From: Strigamia acuminata
Taxonomy: Eukaryota > Arthropoda > Chilopoda > Geophilomorpha > Linotaeniidae
Length of the DNA stretch: 64,000 nucleotides
Assembly (NCBI GenBank): GCA_949358305.1
Contig: OX442316.1
Location: 17,360,001-17,424,000, forward strand
Reading direction: 5' to 3'
The notes under the pieces are model-generated. The model searched no databases and had not been told where the DNA came from. It saw only the letters and a list, made by a program, of their open reading frames with translations. Position numbers and translations under genes: made by a program. Of the stretch, positions 12,730 through 27,749 are shown one piece after another (the stretch's first letter is position 1; each line of letters starts with the position of its first letter).

Positions 12730-15700
12730 CTAGTACGGTAACGTCAAACTTATGAGCGAACTAACCCGTGGACATAGCACTGAGGAAATGAAGCAACAAT
12801 ATATCTGTACCATGCTGTACATTACATTTGTTAATGAGGTTACTGTTGTTTATTTACTTTATTTTAGACTTAACACTGCTAAATAACTGAATTTAGGAAG
12901 CCAAGTGCGCAGAATGGGATGCGCAGTATGAATTTTGCATCAAGATAGCAGGAGCGAACGTTGGATTTTGTATAATTGCAATCAAATTATTACATTTTGT
13001 TGGTCGTGTTTTGTATTGGATTAACACACCGGCAGTAATTATTTGGGATTTTCTTTTTAAGTCACGTTTAATCCTTTGTTCCACTGCTATTTGATGCGGT
13101 TCAAAGGGGTTGGAAAATGCTCACATCCCCAAAGGATTCTTGGGCTTACAGTTGCCGAAGTTTGTGGTCGTTGTCACGCAACTTACTATCCACCTTCTAC
13201 TCGACTTGGCCTCTAAGGGGTGGTAAATGCGGAAGTTGCCTGCTGGTGTTAATCCCTTAACGTAGAGCTGCCAGTCAAGTGCACGTACTGTATGAGGTGC
13301 AGACAGCATTCACTTACCCATTGGATTTTTTTCTCCTTTATCTTTTTTCGATGAAGGGGAACAGAATCGGTTCCATTAAACGGATGAACAGATGAACACT
13401 GGCAACGCTTTTGGACAATTGATAGTTCTCACCGTGGCTCCAATGGAGCAGTCAAGTGGAACCTGAGCAGCCCCACAGTTGATTTACACTGGGAATTGAA
13501 CCAACTTGAGTCAATCCAATCCACTCTTCCACTCCCCAACTTTTTTAATTCAGTCATGTTTGATGGCTGGCTTTTTAAACGAGGTTGAAAGTAGTTAGGG
13601 AATGTGGTAAAGGGCTTGTCAGGGTGAATAATGAAGTCAGAGAACAACTCAAACACGAAACACTTTTGACTGGCGTGTGAGGACTCGCTTCCCTGCACTG
13701 CACGAACCCTCGTGCCTACATATTGCCCTCGTCGACTCGACCAACCTCAAAGGCTCCAGAAACCAGCGTCACAACAAGATGAATCTCAGATGATTAAAGA
13801 GATTAGAAAAATTATAAAACCAGACATCGGATTACGTGGATGGGAAAGGCGTGAGGTCAAACGTCAATCGTAGTCTGTCTTGACTAAGTATTTGAAACTG
13901 TAATAGAGCATGCAAATAACGTTCATTGTTCACATGAAAGAACGATGCTTTTTCGGTCATATCTTTTTTGTTTTTTGAAATTTTTAAAAATTATTTACTT
14001 TTTCTGAAAGATCATGAACTATTTGTGTTAAAATTTAAAATATTTTTTTTCTGAGAAATCATTATAAATCTTTTTTTTGCCAATTAACGATACTACTACA
14101 AACATGTGAACAATTTTTTGAGTCACTGTAACAAGTGACGTGCATTGGAGTGAAGAAGACTCCAAATCGGGTGTTAGTGCGTGAAATATAGATATTTACT
14201 ATTTTCCAGCAGGTGGGGAAATGTTAAAGAAGTGGCAAGGTGAATAACGAAGTCAAAGAACAGCTCAAACAAGGTTTTGAGTGGTGTGTAAGGACTCGCT
14301 TCCCTGCATTGCACTACGCAAGGTTTGAGCAGCAACAGCTTAAGGATGTTAAACTGGTATTGGAATTGCTTAAGATGGGGTAATAGCTGTGCAGTGAAGT
14401 CACGTAGTGTTGTGGATTGATTAAAGGGTGTGTTGGTTGGGCAACAGAAAAACAAAGTTATTCGAGCAGCGACTTATAAAAATGTGGATGGTATTGGAAG
14501 AGCATGATTGTTATTCTGTGGGTGGAGTATTTTCTCCAAAATACCACCTTCTGGCGATGGGGAAGAACAATTGTAGGCCGAGACGAACTAAACGTGTCTG
14601 CGGACTACAAAATGGCTGCAAATTAAAGTTTGAGTCTGGAATTAAATTTGAATTTTTAGAATTTATTTTCAATTTTAGGTTTTATTTTGAGTGGAAAAAT
14701 GGGCGCGGCTTTTAGGAACAATTTTCTTTTTAGCAATTTGGTATTTACTCGGTAATAACGGTTGAATTTGATGAAAGTTTATTTTAAATTTGAATAATTT
14801 GGAAAATAAAAAAAATATTTTTTTTTTTTGGTTTGGTTGTAGGAAAACTTATCTTTTGATAGTTTTTTCTTGAAAAAGAATAGAAGAAAAATATAATTTA
14901 TTCAATTTTTTATTCTTTTTTTGGGAAGGGGGATGGGACATTAATTATGGATAAGTTTTAAAAAAAAATCTACCGCGATAAGCTTTTTCTTTTTCTTTGC
15001 TTTTTTTGCTGGTTTCTTCGATCGAGACTGCATTGAGCATTCCAGAATCTCGTATTATCAACACAAGTCTTTTTCTATTTCCAAAAAATAAACAGAAAAA
15101 AATAATAAGAAAAACGAGAAAAAATATGTTTTGCAGCTTTTACTTTTTTTTTATTTTTCTATATATTTTTGTTGTCATTTGCAGCTGGTTTTAAACGAAG
15201 GATGTCACAATCAATCAATCAGTTACCAATTTACCAATTTATTTTAAGTTTAAATTTCTACGCAAAGAATTTGTTAAGTTATGTTAATGTAATGTTGAGT
15301 TCATTGTTGTTATAGTTACCAAGAATGTGTTATTGCTAGTATCATACAGTTACATTGTTGTAAAACCGTTACCATGACATTTTGTATTTACTCCTCACTT
15401 GCTTGTATTTTACCAACGAGTAAAGACGTGTGTTTTGTTTTCCACTTTTAAATCTTTCTTTTATTTCAACGTGATGCCCCAGCATAACAGAATTAAAACA
15501 CCGGGACATTACGGAGCAAAAAATGCAACTTTTTCGCAGCCAATAAGACAATTTTCTACATTAATGGAATTAAAGATTCGAGGTTACAACTTCTGCCGCA
15601 AATGAGCTGAGACTGATTAACGAGCAGAGTCGAAAACACTCGTGAGTAATGGCTGATTGACGTGACTGCGGAAATCGTTACCTTAGTTTTCGTGCGTTAA

Positions 15701-18700
15701 TGCAGAGGTGTGGTCGAGTGATTTATGCAAATGATTCGCGTAGATTTTTTCCCTTTCTTCAATATTTCGTCGTACCTTGGATAACATCATGAGGTTTTGT
15801 AGTAAAATCGAATGCGTACTCACTCACCCGCCTTCCATTTCCCCCACTATGCAGCGATTATGCCACGCGACTGAACTTCCATTTTATTTCATTTTTTCTG
15901 TGTTGCAACCAGATTCCGTTTCAAGATTGATGTTTTCGTTTTAGCTGCGCATTCTAGTCCCCTTGTTTTGGTGAGAAACGGGCGTGTTGTAGGTTCTAGG
16001 GCGCCCTCGTTGTCCCCTAAGTCCCAATTGGATGGAATCGAAGCAAAAACACTACTGATAACTGATTTACGACCACGTGAGCTGCTTTCCGCCGCCCTTT
16101 CCTTTTATGCTTGCAATGAAGGACATTCTTCAATTTCATATGTCCCAAGTCGTCTCTACTCACAAATCACCCAAACTAACTATACGTTTTTTTTTGCTTC
16201 TAACTTGATGCACTTTTTTTCATTTTTTCATTTGGTTTATTGTGTATGTGTATATATTTATTTATTTTGATGGATTGGGTTGTATCCGACACACTTTATC
16301 AGTAGATTAATGAGGGCGCATTACTTATACCACTTAGGTATTGGTTTATTTATTTATTTTGATGCACTTAGTTTGAGACTGAAATTGATAGATTTTCATC
16401 TGGGATGTGAAGTCTTACTAAATTTGCCTTGTTGGGAAAAAAAAAGGTTTTTGTTTGCGGTTCTGAAAATAATAAACAACAAAAAGGATGCGGTGAAGAA
16501 ATTGGTGGAGAGAGCTGTGCCGGAGACCACCTGTCACAAATTTTGTTCATTTCGTTTGTGTGAACGTCAAAAAGAGCATAGATAGAAAGTTTGGACGCGC
16601 CTAATTTGTTTTGTTATAAATTTTGGAAAACTGCTGGCACTTGGTGTCTGGGAAATCTTGTTCAATGTCACAATAGATATATTTAAGCGGATGATTATTG
16701 TCGTTGACATGGGTATGGCTGACGTGTAAAGAGAATAAATTGGTTTTGATTCAGTGGAGGTGTCAACTGTGTTTTCTTATGTGTCGGCTGAGCATTTGCC
16801 TAACCCATGTGTTGCGGGGTGAGTTTGATGCCGAAACGTAGGCTGGAGCCGAATATTTAAAGGTGAAGTTCGAAGGAAGAAACAGCTGCAAATGGATTGT
16901 GAAGCCCCACAATCTGAAAGAAGGCAGTTTTTTCCAGACGGCGCTTTAAAATTTCTTCTACATGCTGATTTTATCTAGTCATAACATTGACAGCAAGAGA
17001 AAGAGAATTTATTTGATATCACTTACCGTTAATGCTGGTTTTCAACCCACAATTCATCAGTTTGCGGTCCAGCCTATTTAGTTTTCTTTATTCAAAATTT
17101 GAAAAATAATAAAAATTGGAAAAATAATAATAATAATAAATAAATAAATAATAAATAAATAAATAATTGCCGCGGCTCTTATTCAAAACTGCCATTTTTG
17201 TTTACATTTGTTTAATGTAACAAACGAAGTCTGAACGTGTATGTTCATCGTTCATGAGGTTAAATACGAAAACAATATTGCAAAAATACGGTATTCTTGG
17301 TGTCTCAGCCGCAGCTACTATTCGAGGGTGGCTACAATTTGAGGGCGACTCTTAATCGGTAAAATATTTTATGTGTTTATTTCTCAACAAATTGGGAGAG
17401 TGTCCCTCAGCACCCAAGGCCTACAAGGACTAATTTGTTGCTGTCAAAAGAGATTGCTTTCGAAAAGTCAGTTTTACTGCAGTTAAACATATTTTGCTGT
17501 TTAACCCTCAGATGTGCAAGGTATGAAAACAATACTTTATGCACTCAATATATTTGGGTGCATAAAAATTAAATCTGGGAGGACATAGCGAAAGCGCTTT
17601 AGTGTATTTTTTGAAATTGTTACATGTGGCGCTGCTGTTGTGACCACATGTGCTACACACCGTCTGCTGGTAAAACCTGGAAGGACTAAGTAGAAGAGCT
17701 TTGGTGAAATTAGGAGAAGCCAACTTAAGGTTACGCTGGGATTTCTAAGGGGCAGAAATTTCAATGTTGAATAAATAAATGAATACGTATAAAACACTCC
17801 CACGCGTATGCTGTTGCACCAATTAGGATTAAATGTTGTGCGCAGACTAAATCAGTCGCCATTTTTTAAGTTAGATCGAGCAATTTAAAAACGCTGATTA
17901 GTTTAAATGACTTTTGGATTGCAGCTACTACATTTCCAAGTAAATCGTTAAAAAATGCATTCATACATCGACATTGACTGTCTAATTGGGCACAGTATTA
18001 ACATAGAAGAGCACTTGACCTTTAATGGATAGATTTGTCATCTAGATAATATCTACTTGCCGATGCATTTGACTAGATAATCGATCACTCATGTGGAAAT
18101 TTGTAAGTGTCGGTCGGATTTGATGAGATATGAATTGGATTTTTTTCTATTACCTTTGTGCATGTTTCACTATGTTTATGGTGTGATTGATCACCACATC
18201 AGATCAGATATATCGGTTTTAGTTTTTTCATATATTTTTTTTTTGTGTTTTGTTTAAAACTTGTCTCGCAACTTTATTTCGCAGAATGGTTTTGTTGAAC
18301 CATTTTTCCCGTCTCCAAATATCAAATTATCTAATTAGGAAAGCGTATTCGCGGGTATTCATTTGAAGGATTTGAAAAGTGTGTGTTTTTTCTCCCTTTT
18401 TCATTTCCCTTCATCAGCAGAAATTCAAGTCATAATAGTAATTAGAGTAGAGAAAGAGAGAAGTCTTTTGTCAGGTGGAAACGTACAACCTCCTTAGCAC
18501 ATTTTCAATGCAAATCAAGTCGTTTGGGCGAATGGCTTCCATTTTGCTTGAAAAACTGCGCTCTCGACTCAAATTACAAGATCCGCGTCACGTAAATGAT
18601 AAGTTTTATAACTCTCGCCAGTGAATCGATTTGTTTTAATAAATCAATGCTTTTAGTCGAGATTGCGATAGTTTAATTTACTTCACGTTTTAAAGGTGTC

Positions 18701-21700
18701 GACTCGAGCTATTGCTATTGCAGTCTTCCAGAGGCGCTTTAGGAAGCAAAATGTTGACTCGTAAAATGCAACGTGCATTTTAAAAGCGGGATGAAGAAGA
18801 AGTAGTGAGGAGAGAGAGAAGCTGGGCTACTGTGCATGCAGTTAAGTCGCCCTGAATGTTTAAAGAGGTTATACAACACCGGAAGTTTGCAATGTTACTG
18901 CCTGCTTTTCCATGTGCTCTTGAGTTTCATCTTATGAATAAATTGGAGTGGGGTACATGTTGGAAAGAACAAGAGAAGTGTTGGCTTTTGGACAGGAAAA
19001 AATATCAAATGAGAAAATTAATTAATTATTCTGGTGTAAACAACGTTTTTGTGTAGCTTCTGTAAAGTGTACGTTTACATGCACGGAATATTTCGGTTAA
19101 TTTTCTGTTAATGGTATAGGAGAAGATACTTTCTCCGGAACTCAAAGTTTTGACACGCCTGTTTCCATGGCGACGAGATGAACGGGCTGACAAACAGATA
19201 AAATATAATTGTGGCCCCATCTGGTGACACAGATGAGCTGCACGCCCCTGGGAGCTGATAGGGAATGATAAAAAAAAGTGTACAAACAACTGTTTCCTGT
19301 TTGTTGACACTATTCACAATAAATGCACGAATAAACCTAATTTATACTGGCATAATTTACGGAAGTATGGATTTTATATGCAATAAATCACTCTCGTGTT
19401 GTTTAACGTAACGCTGAGCGTCAATGAAGTGTGTCTGGATGTGTTTAAGTATTGGATTCGCTAATAATTTATCGCGATTAATGAGGCGGGGTGCATTTTG
19501 GGAAATTTAAAAGCGGGCGTTTCTTGAGCGCGCATCTGTAGATCTTGTAGCCGGTGTCATCCGTCATGTAAATCCATGGTACATTTTATGTGCTGTTTAG
19601 GAAGGGATGTGCATGTGCACTTGGAAGGAAAATCAATTGCAACAGATTCGAGGATTATGGGCTTATGGTATTTGGTATGCAAAGTTCTCAATGTGTTTGT
19701 TTACTTTTAATAGTATCAGGATTAGTTGAGTTAACCCAGTAGCACTCACCTCTGTGGTTGCTTTTATTCTATTGGTTGACATTAATAAAAGGAGATTGGA
19801 AACTTGAGGAATGGAGATTGTTTTCGACCACGGTTCCACATATCGGTCAAGATAATAATGGGTTTTGCGGGAATGCAGTTTGTAGTACATTTTTGCAGGC
19901 GATTTGTAAAATGTATTATCAAAAGCATTTTTTCAATTTTATTAAATGAAAAGCAATATGTTGTAAATTATATTTTTGAACCATTTGGGTCTAGTCGGCC
20001 CGGATCTATTGTGACTGGATTGTGGAAATTGACGACAATCTGTCAAACTCAATCAATCGCATACAGTATCTGTTGCGATACCTTTATTTTCTACTCTGGC
20101 TGCCATCTTGGAATCTACAAGAAACATCAAATTTTCAACTTCAAATCAACATTTGCAACTAGGACTTTAGAACTCACTACTTAAATTGAGAACTAGTGTC
20201 AGCATTTGACAGATACAAACACGGACAACAACAAAACTACACTCACAACTTCCACAACCTCATCTAAAATAAGCAGACATTCTTTCCAACGTAGTTCTAT
20301 GCCGCTTCGTAATTTTTTCTAGTGTAGGTCTCTCGATCTTGCGGCCTTCATCAGTGCAATGGATTAAGAAAATAACACTTTTCCAGCATGTCAGTTGTTG
20401 TAATCTTAATTGGAAACTATTCAGTAGTTGTATTAAAAAAAGTCTTGTTTTAGATGTTTGTGTTTTGGTTTTGTGATGTCACTGCTGCCTTCAATGTTTG
20501 TGTTGGAACAACAGCCTTAAATTTTCAGCAGTGCCACTTGAAAAGGAATGCTTGCATCCCTTATTTCTTCTTGCATGAAAAATGTAGTGGTAGTCAAGAT
20601 TCCGGAGAATTTTCATACAAATTGCTAGTGTCGAAGCATGGTTGGCTACCGGTTGCGATCAATTTTAAAACAAAATGGATTTTGGATAAAAGTAATGAAT
20701 TCGGGGTAAACAAATTTTTTTTTTCAAGCTTTCTGTATCACGCTAGACTGAAATCTTTTGAGCTTGAATGTTTTTTAACCGTCCTAGAACTGAATAGTGT
20801 TGTGTATCCTCAGCTTAAGGGACAAATACGGGTCTAGTTGAGGAACATCTTGCTATTACTTTTTTTTCTAACCACAAATTTGCATTCTTGTTTACCTGTT
20901 TCCAATTGTATAACATCAGCAAATAAATGGTCTTAATAATGGCTTGCCTAATTGTTTGTACCAAAATTAGAAAAGTAAATTCTTGATTGATCACATAATA
21001 AAACTGAATTGAACTAAAAAGATGGCTACCTACAACATACGTTAAGACGAGCGCATAGCAGATGCGGAAGAGATAAGTCACTTTTATAAGTCAAAGACGT
21101 GATTTCAATTTCACTTAATCTTAATCCTCTTATTTGAATTATTTCAAGTTAACTTCTTAGAGATATGATTTTAAAAACGCCATTTCTGAGTCATTTCTGG
21201 CATAAGTGGTACCGCAACCACAAGACAAAACGGCTTTAGATTTAACAGTCGATTTATGTTAGATGTAAAATGCTATGTTTAATCGTCCCATGTACATCTC
21301 TGCTTGAAGGTGCCGCCACATGGCATGCCGATTGTAATTATATCTAACAAGCACGGAGCTTACCATGGCTGTAAGACCGATGAACTTTTATTGCTCTGCA
21401 ATTTAATCGGCCATTTATAACTCGTTTTGATGAGTCAGGTGAAAATATATACTTTGGACTGAAATAAACTGCATAGCTGTATGGGCCTATATCTGAAGAT
21501 AAAAGCCTCTTTAAGGCACGACATACAAGTTGCTCTGGAATGGGTCGAAACTTGGATTGGGATTGAGGATATTTGCTGAGGATGTTGCTGGTATTGTTTG
21601 ACCAGTGCAGGGAAGTTTTGCTGGGATGGGGGATTGATTATGTTTTGCCTCTTTGGTGTTTGCTTTCCATGAAAACCTGATGGAAGGTTGTGAGTGGCAG

Positions 21701-22367
21701 CACCACCATGCGGTCATTTATGATTACGTAAGGCTTTATTTGAAGACTTGGAATAACGATTAGTTTGGTATTAGCATTCAACCTAAGCGGATGTCTTTGC
21801 AGTTTTGAGATAATATGAGCAACTAGTGATGAACCATCGATCACTACAAGTACATTGAACTTCCACTAGACATTGCATAGGCCAAAAAGAACCTGGTCTA
21901 GAGGGAGCTTTTAGCTTTGACAGATATTAAACGGGTTCCAAAGGGGGTGCCCGGCCCAGAAGTGCCGGTTCTATAGTTTGCGCTCTTGTTTGATTAAGAT
22001 ACTGGTTCTATGGCAAAAACATCAGCCTACCACGTGTGGTTATCCCTGTTCTTGGTGCAAATGCAAGGTTGGGTCCTTAAGAAAGTAGTCCCACAGATCG
22101 CGGCTTGCATGGCCGAATCCCCAGACGGGCATTCTGTCTACCGGGCTATGACCATGCTAAGTGTCACACATTTCCCATAGACATTTTGTTGTTTCATCAG
22201 TATTATGCCTAATTTTCAAGGCTTAATATAACTGCGGTGTATTGATACCACGAAAAGTTGATGCGTTTGCATCAATCAGGATAGGATTGCATAGTGGGAG
22301 GAATCAAATGTCATTATGCAGCTTTCATATTTTCCTCGTAGTAATGGTTGGCCAGGTAAACAGGAAA
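12730..22367. other. no gene seen; scattered repeat fragments
   Basis: Includes a diverged R1 copy (about 16980-17080) and the fragment at 17311-17359. Around 12905-12960 and 22870-22915 two segments share GCGCAGAA and GATGCGCAGT-TGAATTTGC. At 20330-20370 the minus strand reads CACTGATGAAGGCCGCAAG, reminiscent of retroelement 3' ends. Open frames up to 127 codons have no recognisable domains. Confidence 0.6.
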
Positions 22368-22705
22368 TAAAGGCTAGTTCACATGCATGCATTAGTGCAC
22401 CAAAGCTGCTTTGTCCACTTGCGTTGATGTGAACATTTTTTCATCACCAACGCGCGTTGACCAAAACACCATGCAATTTTGTGCAATTTTGTGCGTTATT
22501 GCATGCGTTAACGCACATTGAATGAAGTTTAAACCAGAAAAAACCCTGTGTTGCTGTCCTGCTGGTTGAACGAGGGCTGGTCGTATAGTGGCTGGACACA
22601 CAGTTGGACAATGCAGTCATGGCGCCAGAAGAGTCAAGAGAGTCTTCAACTTCATGCGTCGTGCGTTAACGCATGCAGGAACGCATGCGTGTGAACTAGC
22701 CTTTA
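22368..22705. mobile_element. MITE-like element 4 (TAAAGGCTAGTTCACA ends)
   Basis: 338 bp with terminal inverted repeats TAAAGGCTAGTTCACATGCA and CGCATGCGTGTGAACTAGCC TTTA. The interior has several GCGTTAACGCA palindromes. No transposase. Confidence 0.82.
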
Positions 22706-25034
22706 AGCGTACCATCTTCTTTAGCTAGAAAAGACGGGAGCCGCGATTTGGATTTAGAAAAGCGTGTTAGGATAATAAAGGTTGTGGCGGTCTTATATTC
22801 AGTGGGCAGTACGTCTCAATTACTAAGAGCAATAAAAGAAAATAATTTGTATCATGTTAACTGTCTGCGCAGAACCAGATGCGCAGTTTGAATTTGCCAT
22901 CAAGTTACCCAGGGTGAACTAGAGAGAGAGTTCACTACTGTATCTCAAGTTGTCAAATCATTGGGGAAGCAATAGGAATGTCTATGACCAATTGGACCTT
23001 TCCATTTTGGAATGTATTGGGACTTTCTTTGTACTTTTCTTTTAACACAAATGAAAAGGAGAATTATGGGCGTGCACGTGCTAGTTGAAGATTAGATTCG
23101 TCTATGCTGTAGTCCATTTCTCATTTTCTTTCCTATAAAGAATTAGTTGTAGTTGGCAGCTGTGAATCCTCTTCCTTTTTCTTAATCTTCTTGCACGTTT
23201 CTTATTCGTGTCTATTCTTCCATTTCACTTGTTAAGGTTTCCATTTCCAAGATTGTCACTGCTAAGCTACTTTCATTATCATTGCTAGAAACTTTCAGCA
23301 TGAAGGATTCCCATCAATCACTTCTTGTCTTTTCTGGATGCATGGATGCAGTTATAATGTCAGTCCTTTGGAATCTTGACTTTTGCCCTAATGTCAGACC
23401 CTCTGGTCTGCTGCCAGAGGAAAATAACATGCCATTCTCACCTAACATAACCTGCTTAACCCATCATAAATGTAACAATAGATCCTTTGTGTGCAAGATA
23501 CTTTGCTGGTAATGGGCATTTTTCTCTCGTCAAAAGATGCTTGAATTTTTGTCTGTTCATCAATTACCATCTGGGTTAGCAACAGCAGGAATGAATAAGT
23601 GTTTTGGTCCTAATTGGTGGATTAAGGATGAAAAGGTTTTCAGTTTTTGCAATGGCCAAACCAGGTGTGTTCTTCGGTTTCAACAAAATCCAGAGACGGT
23701 AAATCCATTTTTTGCTTTCGATTCTGCCAGTTGGGATTTGGGTGTCCTGGGTTTTTCTGGATCAATTTTGTTGTGCCAGTGGTGCTTCTTCTACAGTGAG
23801 AAGCAAAATTGTATTGTAGAAGCACACATATACACATTTCTTATGGTCATGGTAAATCAAAATGTATTGATGTTACAATAAAAAAAAATTGGAAGAATAT
23901 GAAAGCATGTTTAAAAATAACCAAAGAAATCGAGATATTGTTCGGAATGTTGTCGTTCCGCCTAATTTTCACGTATGTGAATAAGAGAATAAATCTTACT
24001 TCCTGTTTGTATCGTAATCTTAATTATGGAACAATTTTTTACATAAAACTACATCTTTCACCGCACTAGGCGAGAAAACAGAGGGGCTGCAACTATCGAG
24101 GCAGAGAACGGAAATTAGAAAATGGAAATGGAGGATAATCTGTAAAATTCAAACAATCGCACACAAAAGCCGTATGTCGGCACAAAATAAAGGGCACCGC
24201 CGTTCATTCTGCATTTAAGGTAGCAATACCTAGACGAGCACAATCGAGCACAATGTTGCAGCTCCTTTCTGTAGTTGGTTGTTTTTGCTTCGTGGCCTTG
24301 CTCTTTGTTGATCCAGGATATTTTGTTAAGTTTGCACTTAATCTGTTGTTGTATTTTCTGATATTGCAACAGGTCGTGAGTGGCTTTCAAGCCGACACAA
24401 AAACATGCAACTTTGAAACCAATTTGATATATTTCTTGCAGAGTTTTTGTTGTTGCATGCTGCAGTATGAATATTGCATTGTTTTTCAGTGAAGCATCAT
24501 GTCTCATCGAGATAATGTTGTTGCTGCTTGTTGTCACGAAATTAGGCTCAAGACATTTGCATAAGTTAAGTTACGACGTTGTAGGTTGTTGAATTATTCT
24601 CACTGTGTGATGCCATCAACAGCAACTTGAGAGTGTAATTCCAAGCTCCCTTTGTGAGATTATGATTGTATATGGCACTGGTGCAAATGGGAGGTAGTCG
24701 AGTGAGTTAAGTGAGAAAATGGAAGTGTTGAGCACGTTTGCAATTGGCATCGTTCCCACCAACAACGACTGGTGTTGGCAGTTTGAGAGACACGAGGGGA
24801 AAAAATAAGCTTCTAGTAAAAGGAAAGTAAAAGATTGAGCGCACACGATTGAACTTTTTAATAAAGTCGACTTACTTTGCTTGACCCCGGAAAACAAAGA
24901 TGTTTATATTCTCCATTTCGCATATTTGCCTTTTTGCATTTGTTACATCGGTATCTTTTTTTGTAATGCAGCGCCACCTGCTTGTTTGGAATATTAAAGA
25001 CCAGAGATTTACATATCTTCGTTATGGCCGCTCA
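22706..25034. other. no gene seen
   Basis: Open frames (up to 140 codons) overlap on both strands and have no recognisable domains; nothing supports a gene. Confidence 0.6.
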
Positions 25035-25530
25035 TCAATAGAGAGTTTGCGGGATGCATTTTCCCCTTATTTTGCTCCACGATACACTATTTTAGTGCCA
25101 TATCGTAAGGGAAAAATCTTTAGTGTATCGTTTTCAACACTAAATTAAAATATAGCGCAGCCAATCAGAATTGAGAACACTATATTGTTAGCTCCGCTCA
25201 TGGCGATTATGTTGTTGTCCCGGTCAAACACATCACAGTCATAGCTACGTAGATTGAATGATAAGTGAGGCCCAAAACTGAATTTTAGGCCCAAAACAAT
25301 ACTTTATAAGCATAATAATGGAATTTTATGCAGAAATTTGCACATTTACGCCCTCAAATTGAATTTTTAGACCCAAAATTACTAACTGTCAGTAGTTGGC
25401 TGAAATAGTGTAATGATAAGGGTAAAGTGCAGCCTGCAAAAACTTAATTTATCATTTTCCCTTACACTATTTTTATACCGTATAGTCTTTAACTGTAAGG
25501 GGAAAATGCATCTCGCAAACTCTCTATTGA
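25035..25530. mobile_element. MITE-like element 5
   Basis: 496 bp bounded by TCAATAGAGAGTTTGCGGGA and its near-perfect inverse (TCTCGCAAACTCTCTATTGA), each followed inward by TGCATTTTCCCCTTA. The AGTTTGCGG core and the length link it to element 3. Confidence 0.8.
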
Positions 25531-27749
25531 ATTCACTCCATTACACTTTTACACAAACTTGATGAAAACAAATCAGGTTCATCATTAGTGGGAGTCGTGT
25601 GTGTATTTTGGTGAACTTTATTTCGAAGGGAATTGCGTTGTTTTAATGGGTTTACATTTCAAATACACGGGGATCATCAGGTGGACCGTGTGGTTTTGAT
25701 ATTGATGGTGAAAAATGGCATTTCCATTTTTATGAAAGACAAACCTCTGGGGGTTTGCTGTGTAACTTTATTATATCGATTTATTTTTTTTTTGCCTTTT
25801 TTTGGGGTAGCTTTTTTGATGAAGTTATTAAAGTAAGTTATTGAGTTTTGTGGCTTGAATAAATATATTTTACTTGGACTTTATTTTTTGACATTTTGTG
25901 TCGTCAAAATGTTTGCTCGGGAAATAGAGTGCATTGTATTGAGTAAACAGTCAATAACAGATCAGCACAAATTTGCGCAGTGTATGGTGTAAGTAAATTG
26001 GATGTTCCAGTTTTAAAATTACTTTTTCTTTTTTTTTCTTCTTTTTTGCTCCAAATACAAAATAAAAACAAAAGTTTTTTTTGCCGGTTATGTTTTTTGG
26101 CTTGAATCCCTGATTTATAGTGTGGAATTTGTTTTTGTTTGAGGATATTGCACACTGTTTGTCTTATTTTAACGAGCAAGAACATCTATGCTGCTGGAAA
26201 TGCAATCTTTCTTCACGATTCACATTACCTTACTTCTAATTAGCGAGAGTTTCCGAGCTCAAATCTCTCCCAGGTCCCCAATTGTGAATGACGGACAGAC
26301 ATAGCTTGGTTAGAGGACCACGTGGCGCTGGACGCAACACACACGATAAGAAAATGGCAGTAAGACTCGCTAGAGTCAGTTTTATTACGGCCCTTATTTG
26401 GTTTGTTTAGGGGTCAGTGTTCCTAAAGTGTATTTACTAATGCCTGGGATGTATCGCCACGGCCCAACCGCTGACCACGTGGTGTGAGACCGCATGTTCA
26501 ACGAGATCGGTTGACTATAAGGCAAGGCCCATCGGGTCTCGGAAGCCGACAGGGCCAACCTGTGAAGTTGATTGTTGATTGAAGAAAATGCTAAGCAGCC
26601 ATTGTGGTTAGTTGAATTACAGAAGTTGTTTGTTTTTTAAAAAAGATATAGCGGGTGCTGCTTGGGGGCAGCGTCATACATAATGACAAAACGCCAGTAT
26701 TGACTTACGGAGTACAAACACTCGAATATTCTAGCGTTTGTTGTCTTGGGACAGCAAACAGCATTAAAATTACAACAACTTTATTTTAATGAAAATGAAT
26801 AAACGATTTTTAAACACGAAAACTTTATTTCAAGAATTGATAAAATAAAATTGTGTGTTTTATGGCCCGAGACAATTCCTCTTCTTCCAATGCGACCCGG
26901 GGAAGCCAACCTCTGCACTTAAAGGGGAAATACGAAATATGATAATTGATGACGCGCGGTGAATTTATTTCGGCCCTTCCGATGGAATTCAGAAAATTTG
27001 TTTGAGGAAATCCTTTATGATTTATTCACGTGTCGTATTTGTTTGTTATTGTTGTTTCTGAATACGAAACTAGAGAGAAAAAAGTGAAAAATTTGACGTT
27101 TCCGATTGTCATGGGATGTAATGGAGAGAGCACGACTTAAGTTGTGCCAGTTTAGCAGCAAGCGGTTACTAAATCATCGACGACAGTGACAAATCGAAAT
27201 GCCACATAGAATTACAAGATTTACCAACAACTACACAACCGCATTGCAATTCCCGACTATTCCGCAGAGTTTCCTCCTTCTAGTTCTCTTTTGTGTCCAG
27301 TTTCGACTTAAAATTCCTCGCACCGATTTTTATTCATTATATTAACGGCGCTGAAAACAAATTGAAGCAATTCCTTCCTCTTCCTTTTCCCCCTTTCTCC
27401 CCCGAAACACCGAAACCAGAAGGGTGTAATCGGCCCAGCAGGGATTGCCGCCATTTTAATTGGACTCACGTGGTGTGGCGTCTGCTTGGAGAGACGGAAG
27501 ACGTCTCCCAATGCGGCTTGGGGCCACGAAGCAGCGTTCAATTCATTCCCTTTTGTCTGCTCCCATCAATTCCAATTTGAGGCAAAAACGCGGATACTCA
27601 TTCCATTAACGTGTCTCCGTGGCGGCCCCGCTATCCAAGATGAGTGAGAAGTGAGAAAGGGAAAAATTAATGAAATCGATTTATTGAGTTTTAATCTTTT
27701 TAGTTTTTAATTTGTGAAATTTTTATTTGGCGTTTGATTCGAGTGCGTT
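25531..27749. other. no gene seen
   Basis: A GC-richer patch at 26440-26570 faintly recalls 5S-like words (TCTCGGAAGCCGAC) but forms no recognisable RNA. Otherwise AT-rich non-coding DNA. Confidence 0.6.

Noticed and set aside
20454-20837. 127-codon open frame
   Set aside because: No recognisable domain, no neighbouring exons and unremarkable composition; consistent with chance.
24115-24537. 140-codon minus-strand open frame
   Set aside because: Overlaps an open frame on the other strand and has no domain or splice context.
26440-26570. Possible 5S rRNA-like or tRNA-like sequence
   Set aside because: Only isolated words match; no internal promoter order or foldable structure could be traced.
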